Positions 46,168 through 58,200 of a stretch of 64,000 bases of DNA are shown in pieces. Source of the stretch: Ascidia mentula (taxonomy: Eukaryota > Chordata > Ascidiacea > Phlebobranchia > Ascidiidae); the NCBI GenBank assembly GCA_947561715.1, contig OX387199.1:20093001-20157000 (forward strand), written 5' to 3'. Below the pieces are notes generated by a model. It searched no databases, was not told the DNA's origin, and was given only the letters and a program-made list of their open reading frames with translations. The position numbers were made by a program, and so were the translations under genes. The stretch's first letter is position 1. Each line of letters begins with the position of its first letter.

Positions 46168-49133
46168 AAATATACTCAATACTTCTTCTGAGTTAATGTA
46201 AATATGTATTCAGGTAATAATGCATAAAGTTAAAAAAATCTGTTTGGCCTTCTTGTAATATTCCTTACTGTTCATTTCTGTGACTGCCAGGTTTCACAAC
46301 TGAGGAAAAATGTGCTTTGTGCTCATTCCTTTATATGTTATTGTTTTCATCATTTAATTTTCTTTCAGCTAATTTTACATCGTATGTGGGATCTGTGATA
46401 TCCTACTCCATGACAGCTTATTTATGCATACGTTAATTGTCTGGCAAGCTTAGTTAGAGGCTAGGGCTCCTGCAATTGACCATTACCCATGATTTCTTTT
46501 TTATTTGCTGTCATAAAAGCAAGTGGATGTTTGGGTGGATTACATTGTGTTATCCAATGCATGGTTTGGGGTTCAATCCAATTGTCCAAGTTGTTGTTAA
46601 GTTTTGTTGGCATTGATATTGTTAAATTTTCCTTTCTGAAATTGCAGATTATGAATGTTGGGTTGGTTGTCTTTTCGTGGAGAAACCTATGCCTTTCTCA
46701 CCAGACAAAAATTTGTTGTGGAGCTGGCTGGTTTCAGAACCTTTATTCAAACAGGCAACGTGTACAATGGCATCTGTTCATCTGTCCAAGCAATTTGTGA
46801 GTTTTAATGGGTTATATAGAGAGAACAGAATTGCTGTGATACATTATCAACTTTTTTTGCTATTAGTTGGTTTGTTTATGGTCATTTGTTTGTTTGAATG
46901 TCTGCATGCTTGTCTCATTTTATTGCTGTTGATTTTCAGGTTGTAGTTCTGTATTTTGTTTGCATTTGTGGCTGTTTAATCCCAGTAGTGACTATTTTTC
47001 ATATTAGTAGACTGGTTAGGGCTAAATAAAAAAAAACTTTTTTTTTTAACACTGTGTTGATTCAAGCATTTTTTGCATTAATTAATAGAGATCAGTAGTT
47101 GCTGTACATAGCCATCAGAAAATGTGAAACTGACTGGCCATGGCATGGGTGTAATTTAGAACTCTTCGCCATTTGTTTATTACATACAAGTTGTTGGAAG
47201 TCACAGTTAAGATTGGTGAATCCCAACCTTTTGTGGTCATGTACCCCTGTGTTAAATTTGACGGAAGCTTTTCTGACAAACTAAATCGTATATTTGTTAA
47301 AATAGCAGAATCACAAATGTGTTTGTAATTCAACAAAAAAAGTAAACAGAAACAATTAAACATAATTTGGTGGCAATTTTTTGTGTGCTTTTGTTCGTTT
47401 ACAGACCGCCCAAAATCCATCCCACATCCACCTTTGGGGTTCATGGGCAACATTTGAATTTTTAAGTTTTCCCTCAAATTTTGTTCCAAAATTTTTTCGG
47501 TCATCGATAAATTTCTTCCTCTTGGGTCATTCAATATTTTCTTGTTCTTTATTGATTCATGGTGGCATGCTTCCCTGGTGTGCAGATATTTCCTGAAGGA
47601 ATTCATTTGGAACACAAAACTAATAAATTTAAATATATCCATTATACTTGTGACTGCAGACAAAAAAGGTTGGAGACAATACTTTTGTTTTGTTTTAGGT
47701 GACCAACTGTATGCAAAGAAGTAACTTTTTGTTATACTTTCGCAGCTTAAATTGTAGGAAATATGTTTGCTTGCAACTTAAGGACGCATATTGGTATTTC
47801 TATGAAAATTAGTTTTGGTGCTGGGAAATGCCCACCGTGTAGATCTGTGTCACAATGGTAATTCATGCATCACCAAGCAAAGCAGTGACGCATTTAAGTT
47901 AAATTTACGGTTGAATGAGCGCACATGTGCGTGCTGTTGTCATGGCGAATTTTAGGATGTTTGGGGCAGTTTTATTGGGGTTTTGGGCTATTTCAGTTAG
48001 GTAGTTACTTGCTGGTGGGTGCTGCTGAAAATTATGTTGAAAATGGAGCAAAAAAAAACAGGCTGTATTTGTGGAAAAATGAATCTTTCAAGTGTCCAAT
48101 CATTTGTGATTTTATGAAAGATCCATCTCATATCTACAAATTTTGATCAAAATTAGTCTCCGAAAAAATGGTCCCCATCATCTGTCATTGGGAAACAAGC
48201 GGAACAGTCGCTAGATGCATTACAGCTGAGGGCCTTGAAAACAGGATTTCTCCAATTTAATACCCATATAAATCCTTAACTCTTTTCATCTACACAACAA
48301 CTAAAAATGCAAATGCGTTTTACCTGTGGAAAAGTTCCCACTAGTGGGAAATTATATGGTTGTGGGTAGGTAATTAGTGGGCACCAAATGTACGAAAATA
48401 GTTGTTATGTTCCGTATCAATTGTGTGTCATGCACCTAAAAATGTCCCAAGCGTACAACAGATATAACCAGATGGATGTTAGTTGGCAAAAATATGGCCA
48501 GTTAACAAAACTTTGAACGCGGGTTACTTGGCCGCCTTACGAGGTAGCATGATTCTTTTACACGCGAAAGTTCATAGGCTACAGTGCAAATATAATAATG
48601 GATTTCTGCGGTAAAAATTTGAACGCAAGTGGAAAGAAGGATTCCGTTCACACTGAAAGTGGAAAATAAGAGAGAAAAAGGTAAAGAACAACCACTCTAT
48701 TATGATGTTGATCGCACAGATGAACCAAATTTTTTTTATTTGAGATTAGGCTAAGTAGTGTAATCATTTTAGTGGCAAAAACCTTTGCGAAATGGACTGG
48801 ACCAATTTGTTCTTTAGAAGTGGCTTGCGAACATAATAAATAAACAAACAAACATATATCATCACATATTGCAAAACGTGATTTCTATGCAAGGGTAAAA
48901 GTTACTGGCAAAACGCTAATTTACAATCAACGGTTTTCCTTTGTCATTCTGTTTTTGAATGTGACATAAACGCACGCCTAAAATTTAGACGAGTGAACAA
49001 CACCGCTGCATTTTGTTTGCTAAACTTCTTTGAGAACTAATAACATAACTGTTTTATACATAAGAGGCGATTGAACAATACCGTCTGTGAGTCATATGAG
49101 CGTATTTTTTCACTCACTGTGCCATGGACAAAC
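46168..49133. other. Non-coding part of the unit C RING block
   Basis: Counterpart of 10.06-12.07 kb, with extra sequence at about 47.75-48.3 kb and 48.4-48.85 kb that copy A lacks. I see no supported gene. Confidence 0.5.
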
Positions 49134-49259
49134 ATGATGGCGTATGACACAAATGTACCGCCTACATGTAAAGCCAGACAAGATCAACGTATGGGTGACA
49201 AGGTACTTAAATCAAAACGTTACTTATTTAACCATGTTAGTCAGCACAAGAGTCAGTAA
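49134..49259 (+). CDS. Small candidate ORF, unrecognised (copy C)
   Basis: Counterpart of 12,072-12,197, with the same length and stop. Differences include NHVSQHKSQ against KHVRLHKSQ at the end. Function unknown. Confidence 0.25.
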   Translation: MMAYDTNVPPTCKARQDQRMGDKVLKSKRYLFNHVSQHKSQ

Positions 49260-50477
49260 TGTTCACATTGCTTATTTCAGGACAAAGTACGACATTTAAT
49301 CTACGTACCTATTCCTTAAACAAGCAACAAGAGTTGCTAACAGGCAGTCATGCTTGGCCGAAACAGACGGAAGTCCAGCAAATATCGATACATCAACAAT
49401 TCTGTCTCAGAAATTAGTCCACTGTGGATTGATGTTTCGCATCTTGAATGGCGTTGGACAGAAACCGTAGCAAAACTACAAAAAGAAAAGTTATGAACAA
49501 AATGATGATTTCATTATTTATAAAGGTAGGTGACATGGTGTGCGTAGTTCATCTTCTATGTGTCCTCGGGTATAACCTCGCGTCGGTCTTGAGGTTTTAC
49601 AGCATTAACATGATGTCAGAAGATGGTCAATTGTGGATCTTTAGTGTCATGTTTATGAGAAATTACTACACAACTTTCGATATCGTCAACAACCATGTTG
49701 GATTCGCAACATTGCCACCAGTTTCTGAGTGATGGTAATCAAGCCCAACTTGAGCAGCAATTATTAAAAAGCTTGGTCGTTGAAATACAAATGAAAAGAA
49801 ATATATTAAATCAGGTGTAAATATTACATTTCCATTGCAAGTGATTTTTCTGCATTAAATAGCTCCTACCATTACTATATTGTTAGAACGCTGTTCTTTA
49901 TCATGACACATTTTATACGACGTTTGTTAAAATTGCGAATATCTTGATCTGAAGCCCACCTCGTTCGTAATATTTGCATATTGGGACGCCCGTATTAAAT
50001 ACTGACTCAAATTTAGACATTTAAAGTCAGATGAAGAAAATATCCACAGGAGTTGGTGGCCAAATCGCGCGGATTAAACAGTCGGTAAGTGTGGTGTTGA
50101 CTTCTTCCCTTCAAAAGGATGTAGCGTAATGTTGAAGAATTTTTTAAAATTTAAACTTAAACCTTTTCCAGAGTTCCCGCTTCGTTTTCCCGCAGATTTT
50201 TATTTCAACACTCGGTCTCCCTCTTCAACAGCGTGACGACTGATTTCCTGCTCAGCGTTCAAATATTTCCATAATCATGACGATGAAACAATGGTTGCAA
50301 GTTGATTGACAGCTTCGTGCGCGGTGCTCCTCGCCTGCCAGTCTGGCAAATCTAATGTTGGCTTCTTGACAGGATAACCCTTATGGTTTTATCGGTGCCC
50401 ATGACATTTATATTGATTGTTTATGTTCAAGTACTTTTGTGCAAAATTAAAATGATTCGGTCAACATTCGGGTTTGG

Positions 50478-51320
50478 ATGAATATTAAAACAATCAGCGA
50501 ATCCCGGACTTACAGATTACCTGAAAAACTATGTGAGATAAACATGATTACGGACAATCTTGCTGAACGTGGCCAAGTTTTGAAACTGTCAAAAAGTTTT
50601 GCTGCGCAGATAAATGAGCTGTGTGTGCAAGAAGAGGTAATGGTTTCGTTCAATGTGTTTTCCTGTTCACCAACGTACCGGTAATGTTGGCCGCGAACGT
50701 TGCAGCCGAACGATTACGAAACGACTTAACATTGGAACAACGTTGCTCGTTGCTGTCACACATTGTAGATGTCTTCGTTTGGTCCTCGATGCCACCTACC
50801 TTTCTTTCAGAGGTGATCCTTTACGGCAATATGGTCTCCTCTCTCCGTTGCCGTTGCCAACTTCATGATGGTCGGTTGAACATTGGACATCGTTAGTCAG
50901 CCCTCCTCAGTTTTGGAGACGTTTTGTTGATGACTCATTCGTTGCCATGCAACGGGATGACGTGTAGTCGCTGCTCTTACATCTCTGTTGAACCAACTTC
51001 ACAATGGAGAGCGAGCAAGGCAGTAGGTTGTCTTGTTTCGATGTTTTTGTTCGAAGAGAAGAGCGGGCAACCCTTTCCACAAGAGTATGCAACAAATTAA
51101 CTCATTCCGACAGATATTTTTCGTTCGACTCGGCGCAGTCGATCGCCCACAGGCGTGATTTTTTTGCCACACTGAAGCTGAATCATTAATAACAAATGAC
51201 GTAAAGCGACAACAAGAGATGGGTTACGTTGATGTAACGCAAACAATTATCCCCGCTTTTTTTCTCGAACGTAACCATGGCTTGTCGAGGAGGTGTGTTG
51301 AGGGCGAAATACGGGTGTAG
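50478..51320 (+). pseudogene. Penelope-like RT relic (unit C)
   Basis: Same relic as in A and B: EEVMVSFNVFS, then LFTNVPVMLAANVAAERL in another frame, and PPQFWRRFVDDSFVAMQRDD. The FVDD box is at 50,923-50,934. It is shorter at the 3' side than copies A and B, with further deletions after 51,150. Confidence 0.76.
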
Positions 51321-52222
51321 TTGCTTAGCAATCATTACTCAAACAGGTGAGGAATTCCTCAACAAACTTATGAAGTGTGGTTGAAACTTAAACCTCATCA
51401 GAATCCACAAGTTTAAGAATACACACACTTTTACCCTCTCAACACTGTGTTTATTGGTAACAACAACAAGTATCAGTAAATATGCGCAATCAGCAAACAT
51501 TCAACAAAACGATGGAATTTTCGTGGAAGTTTAAATTAGCCACGAACGAACCAGTTGATATTGAATGCCAAACAGTAGTTGATCGTTAAAAAAATAACTT
51601 TAAACAAAAATCTTGCTGCTGAACATTTGATGCAATGTTAACGATGGAATGTGAATTATGATGCGATTTACACAGAGAGCTTGTCCTGCTATGAATTTTA
51701 CGACATTTTTTTTGCATTAAAATATAATTATCAATGATATACAAAATACACAGGGCGAGGTTTATGTACACGGCGTGTGAGAGGGGGTTTTGAGGGGGTG
51801 TTTTAAATTTTTTTTGGTGATATTTGAAGGTAGCAGATTATATTTTCATCTGTCGATAGTTTGTATTTCATGAGTTGGTTGCATGGAATGTTTCCAACAT
51901 CATAACATCATATTTACAAGTAAGCGTTGATCCAGAGACAAAATGTAGTAGGGAAGTCCCTTGTATCAACGGGAATCACCCGCATCATTGTAATGTCCAA
52001 TACACCAACCAAAATTCACGTATTTTTGTTCATTTGTTTGGGTCTGACGTCAAATATGTTACTTTGTCCTACTTGTGAGGTTTTTCAATGGAAAGTTAAA
52101 ACTTGTTATATCAGTCTTATGTTGTGATTACTTTTCCATCACAAACTAAATAGGATTCTACACAAAGAAGGTACGCATGACGTCAAATAAAAAAACACAT
52201 TTTGCACAAACTGAATGCAAGG

Positions 52223-52228
52223 TTTATT
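52223..52228 (-). terminator. Poly(A) signal overlapping the stop codon, gene C
   Basis: AATAAA shares its first A with the TAA stop (52,228-52,230), as in genes A and B. Confidence 0.6.
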
Positions 52229-55200
52229 TACAGAGCGGTTTCTGCTTCAACCACATGTAAGTTTTCTCGGTTAGCAACCACAACCACATTTCCCTGTTGC
52301 TCTTCCTGTGGTTGAGGTCTGAAAACGGCACGTAGGCCATCCCGGACTCTATCATAAAGCAGTTTCGGTGCGTTGGAGTAGATGAGGGGATTTAGAGAGC
52401 TGTTGATGGGGAGCAGGATAATTGCTGACACAGCGTACATCACTGGAGGCATAGGGACTCCACCGAAGTTTACAAATGCCATGATGGAAATTGGAACCCA
52501 GCAGAGAAAATCGGTAATTATCAGTCGAAGGATTTTCTTTTGCATTTCTGCCGAAACAAACGGCATTAATGGTATAATATGTCAGCAAATACGAATGTGC
52601 TTACCTTTGTTTTGTGTTGCCGCCCTTCCATCTTTTGGCCTCTCGTTCACTTGCCTGGCACTGGCAGTTGACTTCTTGTAAATCCAAAAGTACGTAATTG
52701 CCACGAACATGAAGGCCAGGAAGTTTAGAATAATAATAGCGATTGAATATCCCCATGCCTTGTCGTTGGTCGTTACATACAGTTTGCTGATGCAAACACT
52801 GCTGCTGCTGTAATATCTACACATAAACAATTTTGTGGCGAAAAAATTGAAGATTTTGCGCAAATAAAAACGAACCCCAAATATCCAGAAATATCAAATA
52901 ACTCAGTGTAATTGTAATCCTCTAGAATATCCATAAAATCCATCCAGGAATTAACATCATATACTTGCATGAGGGCAGTGTTGAGTACTTGGGAATCGTT
53001 GCTTGTGAAGTTGTGTTGGAAAGTTACAAATCGATCCATGAAGTTATTCATGCCTGTATACGCAAAGCTAGTTTAATTCAAAATTGGTTTCAACACTTGC
53101 ATCTACGACAATATCTTACTAGAGAAGTCGACTGCAACATTGTCAAAAAACGGATTCTCATTCATCCAAGCTTTGGTTTCGAACAAATGTTGTAGTTGAG
53201 TTGTGAGTGGAATAAAAGCAATTGTAAACGAGAATGCCCAGGATAGGATAATGGAAAGGATGACAGTTTTCAATTCCGGTTTCATGGATGCATCGAACGG
53301 CTGAAGCAAAAGAGAACATTAACGTGTTTTCATTAAAAACAATAAGTTTGCAAGCTCGGTGGTTATTTCAAATCGAAAGATGGGGAATGTAGTTGTCAGC
53401 TAGAATCCCATCGGACTGGAAATTTTTTTCTCTTTCTCTCACTATATAGTTCCCAAATTGGGCAAACTGCGTCATTTTAATAATATTGGTTTCACTTTCG
53501 TTTCTCATGTCAGGCTTTAATTCCAGCGATAGCTGTGAGAGTGATAATAAATAGGTTATAATAGAAAAAAAAATAATAGAAAGTTGTCATAAACTTTTGG
53601 AAAGGGACGTCACCTGTTCAACGAAGTTGGCAATAGCTGGCTTAACCAAATACAATTGTTTCACTTACATTTTTCACAGCATACAGTCGGAATATGGTCA
53701 ACAGAACCATTGTAAACACCGATGTTTCGCTTGAAAGCAAAACCAATACCCCCATAGTGGTGCAACTTCCGCTTGATCTCCAAATAAGGTCATTGGCACA
53801 ATAAGATCCGGTGTATCTGACACCAGCGGCTCCCAGCATGATCAGATAAACTCCCATGAGTAGATCGGAAACGGATAGATTCAAAACGAGCAGATGGTTT
53901 GTGCGAAATGCAGCAGATTGTGATTGTGTCGTCGCCAACGTTTTGCCTTCCATCACCATGACAACCTCAAAACAAATTGGAGCAATATGTAAACACGTGT
54001 TCTTATTGCGCCTTGACAAAACATAGTTTAATTTACCAAATTTCCGGCAATGGCGAGCATCCCCATTATCCACACAATGGCTCGTAGAAATGGGTTCGCA
54101 ATCAACTCGTATCGTGATGAAAGTATGTTTTCGTTGATCACTTTTGTATTTGTTGGGCACTCGTCTGACCAATCAGAGCAGTCGCCAACTCCATTGAATT
54201 TCTATGTGGAGTAAATTAAGGAAAACTTTGTAGTTAAGTTGGTCATATTGGCGTCCGTAAACAACACATTGCGAAATTACTGTCTTGCATATAATTTGCG
54301 AACATCGGAACTATGGAAATTTGACAAAAAATATGTACTGCAAGATGCATGTGTAGTTTTGTGTACGTGGAAGGCGTGTGACGCGCTAATTGGCCAGAAA
54401 GCTGGCGACAAAAATAAGAAATTAATTGGTAAACTGGCAGTTCTCATCTGGTGGCAAACGTTGAGGTGTGCTTGTGTGATTAGGTGTAAAGAACATGATT
54501 TGTGAAGTGGGTCGTGATTAATGTTGTTTGGTGTTGGTCCTTTTAACATTGGGTGTTTCTATATAATTTTTTACTTTGACGTCAGTTTATTTAATTATAA
54601 AAGTAGCCACCTGTGTAGTTTGGGTCCCAACATTTGTTTTGACGGTGAGCCGTTAGTGCAGGGTGAACTGAGCGTTTACTATGGTTGGGGTTGGAGGTCC
54701 GCGTTAGTACATGGATCAGATTGGGAGTAAACGGTTGGTTTAGATCAGAGATACTCAAACGTTTTTAGTGCTAAATTAGAAACCTCAAGTTCATAAGGCT
54801 TTATTCAGACCTTTTTGTGACCGAATCGCACATTTTTATCCCGCGAAGATCAACTTTAAAAGTTTGGCGCCAAAAAAACGGAAAAAGGTCTTCCAAAATC
54901 GGTTCTAAAACTTCCATACCCGCCCTCCCAATCACTTTTGTCCGAATTCGGGATCGCTGAATTAATTTCGGTCACAATAGTAACATGCACGGAATTAAAA
55001 CATCTTTGCCACAGGACACAAAACTTTAAATCTTGTTAACATGTGTTTACCTTCTCCTTCTTAACGAACAATGGATCTTTGTTTTCGCAATAAAACCTTC
55101 CGTCATTTGTGCAGTTTATTTCGTCACTTTGATCATCGCAGTTAATTGTGAGGTCACAAACATCCGATTTGTTGAGAGAAATCTGTCGCAAATGTCTGTG

Positions 55201-58200
55201 AAATACTTAAACCGTCTTTGTGATAAATTGTGTGCGAAAGATTCAACAAAGGGCATTATGACAAACAATACTGAACTACAGACACCGATACCTATTTGCT
55301 TTTTATAGTTAAAATACAGCTTTGAAGTGATTTTTTTTCAAGTTTTGTTGACAAGAAATAACTTTACTTTGACTCCATTTGACGCTGGACAGTAGAATCT
55401 TCCTTCCTTTGTGCAGTTTTCTTCTGGATATTCGTCACTTTTATCCTTGCAATCGATGAAACCGTCGCATACATTGGACATAGGAATATTGAGAAGTCCG
55501 TGTTTTGTGTCGCAGTGTTTCCGATGTTTGCAAAGTTGAGGATCTTCATCGTGGTCGAAGAATCGACGTGTGTCAAGATTCCGGATCCGACCACCGCAAT
55601 CCTGCCTCCCATCGCACAGTAGTTTGTTGTTGAACCACTCCCGAAACGACAACACTCCATCCTGTGTAAAACACATCACGTGGTTCCTGGTATGTTTTTG
55701 TGCGAACGATTTGTTGCTCATGCTGGAAGGAATATTTTTGTTATTATTTTAAACGAATCTTTTGTTAGTTATTGTAAGGCTTGTCGGGATTTACTGGCTG
55801 TTACATTAGGTTTTGTCATAAGTTTTGAAGCAGGTATCGCCACAAAATCTGTGAATCAGGTGGCGACAGACCAGCAGGGACCGTAAACTTTTGTTACAAA
55901 CTCAATTTGTCATGTAACAGTGCCCATGTGGGACACCTAGAAACGTCCAACAACAGTTCCACATTGGAGGAACGAGACCCTGGGAAAATCGAAGCCTTAA
56001 TTAAGAACGCCCTTTAGCTCAGTGTTTAGATGATCGAGATCTGTGTTACCAAACTTTGGAAGCAGCTGGAGGGAGTTAGCGATAAAGCACTCTTTATTCT
56101 CGCCTGCGCACCCAAATAGTTAAAGTAACACCAGCCACGGAGCTAAGATAAACATTTTCTGGCAAATAAGACTCCTGCAAAGATAGGAAGTTCCTGTCAA
56201 AACCTGCTCCATTGGGCGGACTCGAATTCGCAATTTGAGCGTCGAGTTTGTGCTTCCAATCACCCAATGCCAGATGGGCTGTAAATCTAAATTAACCACC
56301 ACCAAGTAACCTTCCAGCGACGGACAACTAGCCTAGAAATATGTACGTTTTATGATTTTGTGTCCACCTTGCATGATGTTTCACAAACTTAATATTACGA
56401 CACATCGACAGCAACAGACGTCATGACAGCAAACTTGTTCGAGACTTTTATACCTGGGAATGTGATCACTATGTTATTGTCATGCATTACAAGATGTTTA
56501 CTTTTTTAAGTTTTCTTAAAGTTTTTTACATCAACCAGGTAAAAATATAAAAAATAATAAGCTTGACGAACAAATACAATTTGTGACCAAACTCTTAAAC
56601 GTGTGGAATGTGACGACGAAACTGACTTTTCACGCGACTCCTCTTCCAAACTCTTGTTGCAAAGGTTTCGCAGTTTTCTCAGCATTTTACAATATTCTAT
56701 CCGCCGTGGTCTCAGTCCTTTAAGTATCCACAAAAGGGATATGTCTACTGTTATTTTTGTGCCAATTGTTAAAAATGTGGGTATTATATATGAGTACGAC
56801 ATGCTGTGTTGGGTGGTGTAGTGCAACCCAAATACCACTAAAATTCCACGCATTCAACGTTGCACAGGAAACGTCTGGGGTACTCGGTACAAACACGAGT
56901 TCCAAATGTTAGCGACCTTGAAGGTATTTCTTTAGTAATGTAATATGATTTTGTAAATAATTATTATCACGCATAACTGAAGTCTTGCACGGCGAAAGCC
57001 ATATCCACCCTAGAGAAGCCGAATGCCACGCGTTTTGCAGCAATTCGTTGAACCCTGTGTTTTGTAACAACGAAGTAGGTGTAGTGTGGTTATTGTGTAT
57101 GATGTCACTGAATGTTCCCCACCAGTATATAACAACTTCTGTACAACGTAATCTTTGAACAAGCACTTAAAGTGCATATGACACGGTCATGGCAACTTTG
57201 GGTAAAACTACTACAACCAACTTATATCCAAAGTTTTTCGGTTCTACGTCAACTAAAAAATGGAGAAAACTGCACGAAAACTGGCGGCGACAAAAAATCG
57301 TAAACCTTTTGCACTGTGGCGAAATTGACATCATACAAGGCACTCGCGTCGAAAAAATGCATTGTTTAGATAGGAGAAGGCGGCTTGTATTGCAGATATC
57401 AAATAGTTTCAAACATAGAACAATCCACAGATTAGTTACAAACCAAAGGATTATTTGTCCCTAATTATCAGAAGACCAAAGGGTATAGCAGCAACGACAT
57501 TACTCTGTACTTCGATAAGACGGGGTTGGTGCGTTTCTTTGCTCAGTGACATTACATGACGCCATTTTTGGTAACTTTAACTTTCCTCTTTGCATTGACT
57601 TTAATTTGAAAATGATTCCAGCATCATTTCTAGTTTTAGTGGTTGATTGTGGCGAATTAAATAAATCATTTATGACTCGAACTCGTAGGCAACACTACTG
57701 CAACGCAAAAAGTGGTACTATGACAGAATAACTGTGTTGCATAATCAGCTAATTTGGTCGGCCTTTCCTGGCGGTTTTTGCCAGCCTCAAAATTCAATAA
57801 ACCCACTTCTATCTTTTGCTGTGAGTGGACAAAACGACAATGCTAAACTGACGGTTTGTCTCTGTCGTGTTTTCAAACGTTCATGTATCACGTTAACGAT
57901 CATAAATGCCTATGACAGCAAGAACACCCAGTCCCAGTAACTGTTTTATTATTACACAACTAAATAAGGCATAATAGGTCTAAATAGCGGCCATCTTTCT
58001 GCAGCCCAAATTAACATCAAAATCCGTTTGTTGCACTTTAAAGTTATGAACATCTCTTTAATTAATTATTTACATGTTTGATTTTTTCGTGTCACATGCA
58101 CTTTAAACTTCTGCGCAGTGTGGCGTTCTGTGATCATATAAGAATGAAGCATTTTATCAAAAATTTTTTCATTGTGCTTCGTGGATTATAGTTCACTTTG

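Noticed and set aside
56006..56050. tRNA gene in the unit C insertion
   Set aside because: Only an A-box-like 5' part is visible. There is no B-box or acceptor-stem pairing, so at most a SINE head.
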